DNA from: Siderastrea radians
Taxonomy: Eukaryota > Cnidaria > Anthozoa > Scleractinia > Rhizangiidae
Direction of reading: 5' to 3'
NCBI GenBank assembly: GCA_964017195.1
Contig: OZ024895.1
Coordinates: 13,614,534 to 13,678,533, forward strand
DNA length: 64,000 nucleotides
The notes under the pieces are model-generated. The model was not told the origin of the DNA. It worked only from the letters and a program-made list of their open reading frames with translations, and ran no database searches. The position numbers were made by a program, and so were the translations under genes. Below, in pieces: positions 48,705-60,176 of the stretch (within the stretch, counting starts at the first letter, position 1; every line of letters begins with the position of its first letter).

Positions 48705-49616
48705 GTCAATCAATAAATCAATCAATCAATCAATCTGTGACTTCAGTGTTGCCAATGCGAATAACAAATGGTCCAGTAATGACTAGTGACTTTATTTGAT
48801 GCACAGATTATGACTCACTCTCTTACTACCCTGACCGTGATGGCAGTAGATCTCGAGACTTTAGTTCTTTTTGGTTTGATAACTTGTCACCAATAAGCAT
48901 TGTTACTGATTGCCATAATCTGGTACCAAAGAAAAACAAAAGGAATAGCCTCTTCCTAAATCATTTCAGAATAGTCTGAAACCTAATAGGCAATGAACTG
49001 ACAAAAAGGGATCAGACTGGTGAATCAGTCAATCGATATAGTTTTCCCCATAAAGAGAATTCAATCAAATAGGTCTGACTCTTCATTCCTGGGATAGTAG
49101 TTGGGGGGATACTCCCCCCAAAAAAGATATGGGGCAGGGTGTGCTCATCAGATATTTTGAAGTAGAGCCCTAAAAGGTACTCCAGGATTCATTCCATTTT
49201 CATACATCATCCACTTAGTAGTACTGAGGGGTCAGTCAAACTAATCAATGACATCAAAATGTTAAGCAGAAAAAGACAAAAAATACATAACCTTATTTCA
49301 AAACTGCTCTTCAAATTTTTTATTTGAATTGATAAAGTGTGTCTGGGAATATAGCTAAAAGTACAAATTTTTTAACCAAGCCCTTACAATAAACTGCCAT
49401 ATTTTCCTGACATCAGGTTGATGGAATAAAAACCTGTAAGAAAAGCAAAGCAGATTTTAATTATCACAATTACCAATAGTAGAACAGTCAGTGTGCACGC
49501 GCCAGAGAAAAATGAGAGACTGCTCGTAGTCTATGAGAATGGTACCAACTTGGGCTGGTACGACTTCAGATCGACTCCAAATGCTTACCTCTGTTTATCA
49601 ATAATTAGTCATCTTA

Positions 49617-49896
49617 GGCTGTGTTTACACGAATGATTTCATCCCGAGATGACTTTCATATCGGTGTCTGGTCATTTACCTGTAAGTTTTTACATGGTTT
49701 GGAGCTGAAATGGTGTTTACCCCAGGATGATTTCATCCCCGTGCTGAAGACCGGGATGAAATCGTCCCAGGGTGAACACATTTCAGCTCCAAATCATGTA
49801 AACATTTACAGGTAAATGACCAGACACCGCAATGAAAGTCACCCTGGGAGGAGATAAAAGTCATCCCGGGATAAAGTCACTCATGTAAACAGGGCC
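49617..49896. mobile_element. 280-bp PIF/Harbinger-like MITE, unit 2
   Basis: Copy of the unit 1 element with the same TTA flanks; inserted before the duplication. Confidence 0.75.
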
Positions 49897-52084
49897 TTAG
49901 GCTGGTTTAACTCATCACTGCTGCTGAACCAATATGAATGACTCAGAACGGTTTGAAATCAGACTGGGGAGCCACTTAAGCATGAACAGGGTTCCAATTG
50001 GTCTGAGATGTTTGTTTTGGGTATTCACGTTTAATAAGTGGCGTTGGAGCATTCCAAGCTGTTGGATAATAGATAAAGTGGATTTTTAAGGATGGGATGG
50101 TTGCGGACCATATTAACACAAACAGAGTTTAGATTGGTCTCAGGTAAACACTTAATGCCAGTCTGACTTTTAGACCGGTCTCATGTAAACAAAATCGTAC
50201 CAGTCTGAGTTTGTACCGGTCTCATGAAATCAGGGCATTACTGCCCCTGGGTCTCTGAGGATGTTGTTAAACATTCTTGAGAGCTGCTCGACTTTAGGCT
50301 AAGGGGGTGTTTTCATAATACCAGCATGATTTTCATTCTGGTACAAGTTCCTCCCGATTTCCTCTTGTTTCTCTGTATTTGTTTAATGATTACAGCACAA
50401 CATCTCATAACTGTACAAGTCATACCTGTGTGAGCTTGCCCCAGTAGTGATACTGGGTCACAATAATCACTGTGGTATGGAAACCCATACATGGTATAAC
50501 TGTTTGATTCATTCTGCATTAAGTTTTAACCCTTTAACCATCAAGAATAAATCTTACATCACCGTGAAAAATGGATTTTGTAACTTAAGTGAGTATAAGG
50601 TTTTCATCACCTACCCCAATGGAAGTCTTGATGGAACACTCATGTAAATGTTGTGATTTAATTTTTTCCTTGGTTCAACTTTTTTTTGCCTTTGTGAGTA
50701 TTAGGATTGCCAAATTTTCTTTTTCCGAAAAGGCTGTTTTAGCCACCCAGTCTTCTATGTTTTTACACGACAATATAAAACAGATCATGTTCAAATTCCA
50801 CACTAAAGAAATTTGTGCTTGTTCTCACACACTTAAAGGCAGATGGTTTAAATCTCTGGTATATTTGAATGATTTTAAACTGTTTAACTGTGCTTAATTA
50901 TGTTTGACTGGGTTCAGAAATTGGAATCAAACACTGCTGTATGCATATTATTGGTTTAATTGTGTTCAACTACCGAACCCAAATTAAACCGATCATTGCA
51001 TTTGACCTAGTTCATTTTACTGAACAGTAAGATAGTACGTAAGCTGGGATAATTATGTGATTGATATCTTCCATGTGCATACCTTCACTGTAAGAAAAGC
51101 TGCATCACTGATCACTGCTGACATATACCATGCCTAGTATAGATAAAAAAGGATCAGTGAAAACAACAACTTCAGGGCTAAAAATTGACAGTCTCCTGGT
51201 TGCCAGTAGCAATTTAAAACTGACCAGGGCCACTAAAAGTTGAGGTTTGTTTTTACTTAGAGTTCTACAGTATGTGGTACTTTTTCCACATGATTATTGG
51301 CAAAATCCCTGGATAAAAGACTTACTTCTCACCCAGGTTGGGAGGTGTCTATTCAAGTAAATATGGTTTTAAATTTTTTGATTTAGACTAGAGGATTTTG
51401 AAAGCCACTTTATCTAAATGGCCTGGTCCACTATACTAAGCGAGCAAGTGAAAAGACCCTGGGGACGAGGTTGGAATTCAAGGATACTGGCCCGAGTTGC
51501 AATTCAATGATTCAAGCACTGAAGTTAACTTTTTACCCTGCAAATTATGGAATAACTTAATCAGTAAAAGTAGAGAACGAGATGTACAAAACAATTACAT
51601 TCACCTGCTTTGAACTCGATTATCTTAAGCATATTTTCCCAAAAGTGATCAACACATAACTTTTAATAAAAGTCTTACATGTACCTAATTCGAAATTTAA
51701 ATTTGTTGTTTGTCATCAAATCATGCCAACTATAGCTTTGAACCTTACTTGATCTAAGAAACATTCGTGAGTCATTAGATGTGTATAAATAATTTGCAAG
51801 CAGTGAAGAAAAGCCCAGCTAATAAACAAATGGAGATGGAGATAAAATAAAGTATGTTATGTGTTATGTTATGTTGTTATGAGATGTTTACAACACGTAA
51901 GCTTAAATGATGTTACACAAAAGAGTTTAAGCTTATCTGCCAGTATCAACATCAAGAGAATTATGGGGCGCCAAGTGTAAAAATATTATTTACACAATGT
52001 TTTGGTATATTTTGTGTTATTTAGTATATTGCAAATAAAGTCGCCTGGTAATTTATAAACTACCAATTGTACGACCTTTGTGTG

Positions 52085-52385
52085 ACTTTGCGATTTATAA
52101 ATCGGAAGTAACGTGGCTTTGCGATTTATAAATCTCAAGGTACATGACTGTGCGATTTATAAATCGCAGCAACATAACTTTGAGATTTATAAATCGCAAG
52201 CAACGTGACTTTACGATTTATAAATTGCATTTTACATTTTCTGTGCAAATGTGCGATTTATAAATCGCAAAGGTGTGCTTTGTAAATAGCAAATGTGTGA
52301 TTTATAAATCACAATTGTGCGAATTATAAATCACTAATGTGCGATATATAAATCGCATTTGCGTGATTTATAAATCGCAAACCGC
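52085..52385. repeat. Palindrome array, left arm
   Basis: About ten copies of variants of GCGATTTATAAATCGC. Substitutions in one half are often matched in the other (GTGATTTATAAATCAC; GCGATATATAAATCGC is a one-sided variant), suggesting some selection or homogenisation for symmetry. Confidence 0.9.
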
Positions 52386-52439
52386 AAACCATTATTTGCG
52401 GGCTCGGCCTTAGTCAGTGGTATCTCAAAACAAAAAAGC

Positions 52440-52765
52440 CGCGTAGATTTGGAAAAGTATAGGAAATACGGCGGATAGAGAAGTTCTGGCAAGGCAACCC
52501 TCCACAGCCGTTTCAGTGGCCATCAGCGAGGCCCTAGCTACCCAAGAACAGACTCAGCAGATACCAGTAAGGACATTTTTTTACTTTGCTTTCCTAATAG
52601 CACTCTACCAGGAACGAAAAACTCTGTGTTCCCAAAACGTCCTCCTCCTTTGTTTGGGATGCCAGCCAAGGGCCTCTGTAATGGCTCTGGATGCGGCAAT
52701 GGACAGCCCTCTTGCCGGGGAATCGCTCTCCGCCATATTTTCTGAGCTTCCCGCCTGAACTTTCT
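52440..52765. other. Central region of the fold-back element
   Basis: A frame on the + strand (AVSVAISEALATQEQTQQIP followed by GTAAGG) looks like a short captured exon, and a minus-strand frame contains RKYGGERFPGKRA, mirrored on the + strand by YRKYGGYREVLARQP. The two are probably the inner parts of the arms. Confidence 0.3.
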
Positions 52766-52814
52766 TTTGAAATACCACTGACTACGGCCGAGCCCGCAAA
52801 CACTGGTTTGCTTT

Positions 52815-53090
52815 CTGCGATTTATAAATCACACATTTGCGATTTATATATCGCACTTTTGAGATTTATAAATCACACATTTGCCATTTACAAAGCACAC
52901 CTTTCCGATTTATAAATCGCACATTTGCACAGAAAATATGAAATGCAATTTATAAATCGCAAAGTTACGTTGCTTGAGATTTATAAATCGCAAAGTTATT
53001 TTACTGCGGTTTATAAATCGCAAAGTCACGTTGCTTCCGATTTACAAATCACAAGTTCACGCAAAGGTCGTAGAATTGGTAATTTATAAA
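52815..53090. repeat. Palindrome array, right arm
   Basis: About ten further copies (for example GAGATTTATAAATCACAC, CCGATTTATAAATCGCAC), arranged as the inverse of the left array. Confidence 0.9.
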
Positions 53091-53577
53091 TTACCAAGCG
53101 ACTTTATTTGCAATATACTAAATAACACAAAATATAACAAAATATTGTCTAAATAATATTTTTACACTTGGCGCCCCATAGAGAATAGCCTGACCTTCTT
53201 GCTTTAAGCAATAGCTGTTTGAAACATTAATTTTAACAGCAACGCTGTAATTAAAGTTACTGAAAACATAAAGGATGCGATGCTACACTTTTACTGGGCC
53301 AACAAATAACATACATGTACGATTCACAGACGAGTGTACAAAAACTACATCACTCCATATAACGTTTATTTAAAGACTTACGAAACTTAATAAACTTTAG
53401 CTACCAACCTACGTGTCTATCTTTCGGCTTTTTGCTACCGGAACGAAAATGGCAAATTATTTAAGCACTGGACTAACGATAAATATGAAACATTAAACAA
53501 AAATGATCGATCGGTAAAGCCCTGCTAATATATTAAGCTGTTTACCGAAGACAATAAAAAGCTATAATTACACGTAC

Positions 53578-53632
53578 CTGACATGAGCAATGCAGCGAGA
53601 AATGAAGTGCTGTCCTCTTTCGGAGAAACCAT
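53578..53632 (-). CDS. Possible first coding exon, minus strand, unit 2
   Basis: Identical in structure to 46914-46968 (MVSPKEDSTSFLAALLMS, GTACGTG donor), with the same E-box/CRE at 54092-54114. The insertion at 51962 lies downstream of it and could interrupt a transcript. Confidence 0.3.
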
Positions 53633-54091
53633 TAACAATTCTTTAGCAGAAATGGACCGACAGAAAGCTAGCAAAACACCTTTTCACCCCATTTTTCAGT
53701 TTTTGTCGCTAGCTATGCCGCCGCGCCTAAAAAGTGCACCAGTCTTCCTGAGCAATCCGTGACATTGGTGCCCAGTACTCCGCGTGCCTGCAAATTCACA
53801 TCCCTAAGCTCTATGAAAACGAATTTTTTTAAAAAAACTGTTAACATAGTTAGAAAGAGCATAGTTTGAAACCAAATATGCTGATTCGTTTTTACATTTA
53901 TATTAAAACCTCACAAAACAGGGGATTATCAAAAGTTTAAGGTTCATTTTTCATTGTGCTTTTTTCAAAAAGAAAATAATAATGGACGTTTTTGAATAAC
54001 TTGCAATTTTTTCTGCGATATTACTGTGAGAAATTACGAATTTATTGAGCTTAAAGCAGTTTTAAAGTGATTTGAATTTTCTGTGCGCTCT

Positions 54092-54114
54092 GGTCACGTG
54101 ACCAATGACGTCAC
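54092..54114. promoter_or_regulatory. E-box palindrome plus CRE, unit 2
   Basis: Same GGTCACGTGACC and TGACGTCAC as in unit 1, unchanged. Confidence 0.45.
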
Positions 54115-54567
54115 AACAGTGAGCATATCATGGTCGTTACTTTCATGCGAAGTACTATTAACCAGCCAAGCTTTGTTTCTCTCCGCCTTAAACTACCATA
54201 GTTACTGACTCCTTACCAGTCCCCTGGGAAATGCTCCTGTACAGAGCCACCTTAACTTTCAAATGCCAGATGTCAAGTGGCAATTTCCATATTGCCCATT
54301 CCAATGTCTATCAGGGCACGTTATCTGCTTTTGAATTGATGGAGGCCTGTTCTTGCAGTGAGCTAAAACATATTTTTGCCATAGTCACGTGAATAATGAC
54401 GTCATCACCCTAACGTTAATATGAGGGATAACTTTCACGAAGTTGTAAATAACACATGGTACAGCATTCTCTTCGACCACAAATTAACTAAGTTATTTTG
54501 CATTGAAATTTTTCTGGTGCAAAGCATTCTGGGAAGGTTCTTATTATAATTATAATATTGTTTTTAA

Positions 54568-54645
54568 TTATTATTATTATTATCATCATCAACAATTATT
54601 ATTATTAGTATCAACTATTATTATTATTATTACATTTATTTATAT
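54568..54645. repeat. TTA/ATC microsatellite at the right edge of the duplication
   Basis: Interrupted TTATTA and TCATCA repeats. Confidence 0.85.
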
Positions 54646-54781
54646 ACGATTAAAATTCATCAGGTAATCTTGTGTAGTAAAAATACTAATCTAAACATTA
54701 CTGCCTAAAACTGCTTTCCATGAATGCCGTGCAGGGGCGGGGGAGAACACTTGACTGCGCCTGGGACTTTTTTTGTGGTCG

Positions 54782-54814
54782 GATGATCCACCGAAAATTG
54801 ACGTCACATCCGGT
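54782..54814 (+). promoter_or_regulatory. ETS/CRE-like motif in left end of hAT element
   Basis: Contains ATTGACGTCACATCCGG, a CRE core next to an ETS-type GGAT, like the ETS-CRE composite of animal promoters. Exact inverse copy at 59416-59448. Confidence 0.5.
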
Positions 54815-55079
54815 CCGAAAACGGCCTACTTCTAACGCGGGCGGGAAAATCAAAATTGACGGCAACAGTTTCGTTCAGGTAGTGAGTAAAATGCCCATAT
54901 TTTTTCATCGGCGATAAATTTTCCAGTTATTTTTTCGCGACAATGAAATGAAATATGTACTCTTTCCTTCCATGTGATTAGGTAAGAAAATATTTTAAAT
55001 AAAGGTTTACAAACTGCGTTGTTATGAAGCGTTCTTTGGTATGAAAAATGTCGGCTTTCTCTCTCTCGAATTTCACAGG

Positions 55080-55112
55080 ATTCGGAAAATCAGTCAAAAT
55101 GATGACTTCAAG
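55080..55112 (+). other. Possible small exon of a + strand transcript in the hAT element
   Basis: TTTCACAG, then GATTCGG...AAAATGATGACTTCAAG and GTGAGTG; a following TTTTTTAG/CCGGAGAG at about 55227 would continue the frame for only a few codons. Probably a 5'-leader or non-coding RNA if transcribed. Confidence 0.25.
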
Positions 55113-55262
55113 GTGAGTGATTCTTTATTTAAATAGCCTATGTTGTAGAAAAAGACTCCTTTTAACAGAACATCGCAACGACGGCGTTTCTAACGAGTGG
55201 GAACCCCATTAACACTCTTTGTTTTTTAGCCGGAGAGACTGTTCACCACAAAGAATCTGAAA

Positions 55263-58200
55263 TAATACTGTATGTGGCGCTTTGTCGCTGTTGACCGCCT
55301 AGACTTCCCTTTATCTGTTTTGTTTTCTTTTTTCTATATTATTATATTCTCACTTACTTAATTGTGCACACCACTAGTATAAATAGCTTGGTAATTTCAT
55401 AATTAAACTGCTACATAAAAGCTGTCTTTAATTGAAGCCAGATGCTGCCTGTAGTCAATATGTCAGCTTATTCATCGCACAATCCTTATTTGTAATCATC
55501 CACTGACACTGTGGTTGTGGACAGAAGATTTATAAATCAAGGAATGAACCAGTAACCTTATACCACAAGGCCAAGTTCAAGCAACCGAGCCTGGTCATAA
55601 AGGTCATGAATGATTTTCACAACAGATTAGCCTGACAGATTATCAAGACTAACAATTAAGTGTAGCCCCAACCTACTGTATACATAACTTTCCTGGGAAT
55701 TACAAATACATGTAATTAATTAATAACAAACAAGTTATCTTGTCAGTAACATGCTGCCGTCAGTGGCTAACAACTAAACTCTTCAGTTCAAACTGGTTTC
55801 TGCATGGTAATGTCATTTTGGTCACCTACACGTAATGGATGATGACAAACATCTCCCCCTATACTTTGAGTACTTGTTACATGTATAATGTGTAGTAACA
55901 GAAAATATCTTTACTCCCCCCACAGAAAGTTTTTCTGTTTTGTCCCCCCCCTCAAGAGATTTCAGCTTAGCTTCATACTTTGCTTCTAAAATTTTGGCCT
56001 TTATGACCCCCTTCCCCCTAGGAATTTCCAATGACCTTCCTTGGGGTGGGTATCGATTTATGCAATAACTGTAACACAACACTAGATGAGTATTGTTGCT
56101 GGTTAACAAATGTTTGAGAACGCAGCTGACAACTTTTCAACATCATTATGCATCCGTGGTTATTATTATGGACGACTGTTGACAGTATTTCATCATATTG
56201 TACAAGTTGTTGTGGTAGCACAACACTGTTTCTGTTGTTGAGTAACAAATTTTATGGACGACAACCAATATACAGGTATTCATGTCCTAAATGTAACTAC
56301 TACTATAATAATGGCTAACAATGTTAACCAACACAGTTCAAAAGAATTACATATGTCAGGACTCAGAAACCAACATCTCTTCCTCTGTTGTATGCTACAG
56401 GTCATGTCTCCTTACATGACAGGCCCCACCACTTTGTGAGAAGGAAAGCAATAAATCTTTGTGTCCAGCATGCTAATCAAAGTGAAAAATCCCGTCTGCA
56501 ACCAAAGTGCTCATCTCAGCAACAAACCTTTGAGAGGGCTCAGGAATCTCACGAGAATAGTCCCAAATCACTTGTTGAAAGCAACTTGAGGAGTGTTCAC
56601 AACTCTCTAGGTCAAAATAACGAAACAGTTAAAAAACAAATATCACTCATTTTTTATTCATTACAAGAACCACTAGATAATATATTATATCTACATTATT
56701 ATTATAAGCAAATACATGTAAATGTATGTGATAGGTATGTGATAGTACATGATAATCTACATGATATTAACATTGTTGCATACTTGGGCTTACTCAATTT
56801 TATTTTTGTTATGTATTTTTATTCATGAATCTGAGCATGCAACTATGTAACTGTATGCAAATAAGCTAAAGATTTGATACAAATTCCATGAATGCAATAG
56901 ATTTTATTAACCCTTTTACTCCAGGAATCAATTATGGAGACATGTGATGTAGTGCTAACTTTTGAGTCTGTGGACAAAATCCTATAGTGTGTCCATTCAA
57001 ATGAAATCTCTTTGGCAGTACTTTTGCAGGGTACTGTTTGTTTTGGGGGATTTAAAAAAATAAAAAGAAATTTAGCATTTTCTTGAATTTTATTTTGGCC
57101 ACTACTAGGAGTGAAAGGGTTAAGTAAACGTATGTGATAGGACATGACAAATATCTACCTGACAACAAAGTAGATACATACTTGGGCTTAGTTTTGGCTA
57201 CTCAATTTTATTTTTATACATTTTTATTCACAAATCTGAACGTGTATGTACCTATATGTAAATAAGCTAAAGATTTGATACTAATTACATGAATGCGATA
57301 GATTTTACTAAGGGTTGGTATGTTTTCTACTTGAAGAGACTTGGTAGAAGTCACTGTGTTGTACCAAAATCAAATAACTACAGCAGGCAAAGTAGCCTCA
57401 GGTGCAAAAAGTCAATAAAAATAATCATTGTTTTTAGAAAGCAAAAATGGATAGAAGGTCTTTAAGGCAGATCTCGCACAAGTTGTTATCTGTAAAAAAT
57501 AATTAAAGTTATTTTAATAAATGTAGAATTCTAAAGTATTCATCACTTACATGTACATCACTGTGGATTTTACACATTAAAAGAATTGTAACACTGAGCA
57601 ATTTTTCTTCCAACTTGAGACAACAAATCGGGACTACTGGTAGTTGAAAGAGAAAATTAATGTCCTATTGTAACAAGACCTTTAGGACAGAATGTCACAT
57701 GACAAAGTTGACACCATTTAGAATATGAAATTCATGACAGCTAGGGTGCACATGTACTGCTAACACTTGAGTGACCAGCGACATGTCCATGTAGATCACA
57801 TGTGGATGACAAATACCACTGTCTATCCTTGCAGTTGAAAGTACATGTACAAACATAGTAACCAATGACAAATAAAGACATTGTACAGTACCATTCAAAA
57901 GTAAGTTGACAGTTTGTTGTGAGTCTCATTTCTTGAATTGCTACTCATTACTCAATTCCTGCATGAATTGAGTATTGAAAATTAGTATCAAGACTAACAC
58001 AACACTATTCCAATTCGCACAAATCCAAAATCGAGTTAATCAGTTTGAGTTAATTATGTATAGAGCTGAAATGTTTTGAAATGTGGGGAAAGATAATCTT
58101 TTTTCGTTTTGGTTTTGTTTGTTTTGATGTTTTCTTGAGAGACAAGGCAACTACTCGAAACTGAACAAAGGCTGTTCCGTTTTGGTGATTTGTGCAGGAA

Positions 58201-58715
58201 TCAAGTATTGTGAATCAAAAATCAATTATCGAGTCTCGATTCTCGATACTTGATTCATGTGAGGATCGGTGCTGTATAATTTTTAGAAAAGTGACCAACA
58301 TGTCGATGCCTTTGTATTTAACTACAAAAACATCAACATTACAAGCAATGTAACACTGGAATTAATTAAACATTCCAAACAAGCCTGATCAATAAAGGAC
58401 TATTTCCTTTTCTTGTAGTAATATAAAGGGAATACATGTATATTAAAAGGGCAAGATAGCTAGATAATCCCTCAATTCTACTTTATGTTATTACAACGCT
58501 GGTTTGTTCGTCTAACCATCCCTACTTCCCCCCCCCCCCCTCCCCCTTACCTAGGAATCGCTCAATCACATTTTTTTCCCTCATTAATTATGCAGTTCTC
58601 TTTATTCAGACTTCTTTTAAAACATCTAAACACAAAAAATACATTCCCATAGAAAAACCAATTGTGTTTACCCATCAACGTAAAACGGAAACTTCGAAAA
58701 CACAAGACTACTAAC
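55263..58715. other. hAT element interior
   Basis: AT-rich with repeated short passages: 56850-56930 and 57230-57310 share AAATAAGCTAAAGATTTGAT and CATGAATGC-ATAGATTTTA. A frame at 56388-56828 (ending in Tyr/Ile-rich low complexity) is not convincing. No transposase remnants seen. Confidence 0.35.
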
Positions 58716-58871
58716 CTTGAGTCTGCTTGAGTACACAGATGTCTGCCACATCAGGAGTGCTTCTAAACATGTCCGCAGTTGGTTTCCATACTGCTTCCAG
58801 CACTTTTCTGCGAGAGTTAATTACCTTCCCAGTGTTGATACAACATACTGTCCTACCGACGTTTTCTTCAT
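58716..58871 (-). CDS. Spliced minus-strand gene in the hAT element, first two exons, function unknown
   Basis: Exon 1 58871-58825 (ATG, MKKTSVGQYVVSTLG) and exon 2 58807-58716 (KVLEAVWKPTADMF, then RSTPDVADICVLKQTQ). The GT-AG junction (GTAATT...CTCGCAG) is only 17 bp long, too short for a normal intron, so either the GT/AG are fortuitous or this small segment is handled unusually; the frame is open across both parts. Exon 2 ends at GTTAGT with one leftover base; no third exon found. No family recognised. A diverged copy of the first exon lies at 59036-59083. Confidence 0.3.
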
Positions 58872-58965
58872 TGTATTATACTCGGGATAGGCTATTTTAA
58901 TTGACGATTCCTTTGAATCAAGGGTCACGAGAGGCAAAAGTTTGAGCGGCTTCGTTAGAGACGAT
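58793..58965 (-). repeat. Tandem duplication in hAT element, copy 1
   Basis: CTTCCAGCACTTT through GTTTTCTTCATT to CACGAGAGGCAAAAGTTTGA; repeated at 59006-59160. Confidence 0.85.
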
Positions 58966-59005
58966 ATCAGGTATCATGTGCAGAGTAGTTTCGATAGAGT
59001 AGGAC

Positions 59006-59160
59006 TTCCAGCACTTTACGTCGAGTGTTAATTACCTTCCCAATGTTAACAATCCAAACTGTTACTGCTGGCGTTTTCTTCATTATATTTCACGCATCAT
59101 AGGCTATTTAAATTGACGATTACACTGAATCAGGAGTCACGAGAAGCAAAAGTTTGATCC
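59006..59160 (-). repeat. Tandem duplication in hAT element, copy 2
   Basis: Diverged copy. Its minus-strand ATG (59083) opens MKKTPAVTVWIVNIGK before the same GTAATT; length differs by one base from copy 1, so the reading phase differs. Confidence 0.85.
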
Positions 59161-59415
59161 GCACCTGTATTGAAAATAGCGACATACTCGCCATGACATT
59201 ACACGAAGCTGCCTGGAAAATGCCATCAAAACTGTACTAAACATTTCTGTTTTGCCAATATATCGGCTGAAATAGATGATCCAGTAACTTTGTAACATCT
59301 CTGGTATTCAAGATAAGCAATTGCGTGTCAGTGGTAGTCACAAGAAAGAAGAAACCATAAACTCCCGAGCCTCCATCTTGCAACTGGCTGAGCAAGCTGC
59401 TCGCCGATTTTTAAA

Positions 59416-59448
59416 ACCGGATGTGACGTCAATTTTCGGTGGATCATC
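59416..59448 (-). promoter_or_regulatory. ETS/CRE-like motif in right end of hAT element
   Basis: CCGGATGTGACGTCAAT, exact inverse of 54782-54814, facing inward upstream of the minus-strand gene. Confidence 0.5.
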
Positions 59449-59494
59449 AGGTCACGAAAATTGGCGAAGTTTGCTTCCCCCCCCTGATGCCGTG

Positions 59495-60176
59495 TCTTTA
59501 TGTCTCTAACTTATAAAAGTATAACAGTACTGCACCATGGCTTGTTTTGTTTCCTAAAAAAAAGGAAAATTTCACATCAAAGTATACTGAAACATTAAAA
59601 TGTGAACGTAATAATAATAATATAGAACTGCACCAGCGGCCTTTTCTCCCCTGATCCTAGAGAGGATTGAGGAGCCAAATAAAACAGCGCTTGCTTACAC
59701 TTGCGCTTTATTTATAGTTTGTACAAGACTGGATCCAATTTTCCTTCTTCATGCAAGTGGAAAACAGGAGACTGCTTCCTGTTTTAGTGATGATTTATTA
59801 AATGTCATCATCAAACCAGCCTAGGGCCCTGTTGAGAAGCCAGTGTGACTATCAGTGTATCTTAGTTAGAGTTTCATTGCACTTCGAAGAGTTCTTGATT
59901 AGTAATGGTAATTGGACTCAGTGGAGCACAATTCAGGGAGTAATTGGGCGAGTTACTTTAAATCAGCCGAGCGCGTAAAGCGAGGACGATTTGAAATTAC
60001 GAGCACGATTACCCCTGAATTGTACAATACGAAGTCCAGTTAATCCTATCTATAACAAAATGCGAGATAAGAAAATCTACGTGCCCTTTAGGGATATATT
60101 TTTAATTATCAGAAAGAAAAAAAATCTATGTGCCCTTCAGGGATATATTTTTAATTATCAGTTTTGCCGTGTTTGT
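59495..60176. other. Intergenic sequence with a short tandem repeat
   Basis: A roughly 45-bp direct repeat lies at about 60078-60165 (GTGCCCTT-AGGGATATATTTT). Otherwise nothing recognised. Confidence 0.4.

Larger units (their letters stand above)
51962..53180. mobile_element. 1219-bp fold-back element with spaced palindrome arrays
   Basis: The ends are TATGGGGCGCCAAGTGTAAA and its exact inverse. GAGAAT (51956-51961 and 53181-53186) is duplicated, and unit 1 keeps the single empty site (AAGAGAATAGCC near 46513). Both arms carry a series of imperfect palindromes around GCGATTTATAAATCGC, about 10 per arm at 20-32-bp spacing, with varied spacers (CAACGTGACTTT, CAAATGTG). The inner arms share GCGGGCTCGGCC and GTCAGTGGTAT. 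The centre (52440-52765) has no confident gene. Superfamily unknown; a 6-7-bp duplication is unusual. Confidence 0.9.
47901..54567 (+). repeat. Tandem segmental duplication, unit 2 (with 1219-bp insertion)
   Basis: Second unit of the duplication, offset 5449-5450 bp from unit 1 until 51961, then about 6664 bp after the insertion and a few small indels. Ends at the TTTTTAA before a new TTA/TTATCA microsatellite. Confidence 0.95.
54732..59486. mobile_element. 4755-bp hAT-type element without recognisable transposase
   Basis: Perfect 8-bp duplication ATGCCGTG at 54724-54731 and 59487-59494. The ends are CAGGGGCGGGGGAG on the left and the inverse of CAGGGGGGGGAAG on the right; 8 bp and CAGGGG are hAT hallmarks. 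A 33-bp inverted pair (54782-54814 and 59416-59448) lies inside the ends. The longest frame is 146 codons and no hAT dimerisation or catalytic motif was seen, so it is non-autonomous or has replaced its transposase. It carries at least one spliced minus-strand frame. Confidence 0.85.

Noticed and set aside
52516..52758. Captured host gene in the centre of the palindrome element
   Set aside because: Both strands give similar frames because the arms are inverted; no recognisable protein.
52085..53090. CRISPR-like array of spaced repeats
   Set aside because: The repeats are imperfect palindromes inside an inverted-repeat eukaryotic element; spacers are short and irregular, and there are no cas genes.
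56388..56828. 146-aa frame in the hAT element
   Set aside because: No hAT motif; the second half is AT-rich low-complexity sequence; no splice or start support.
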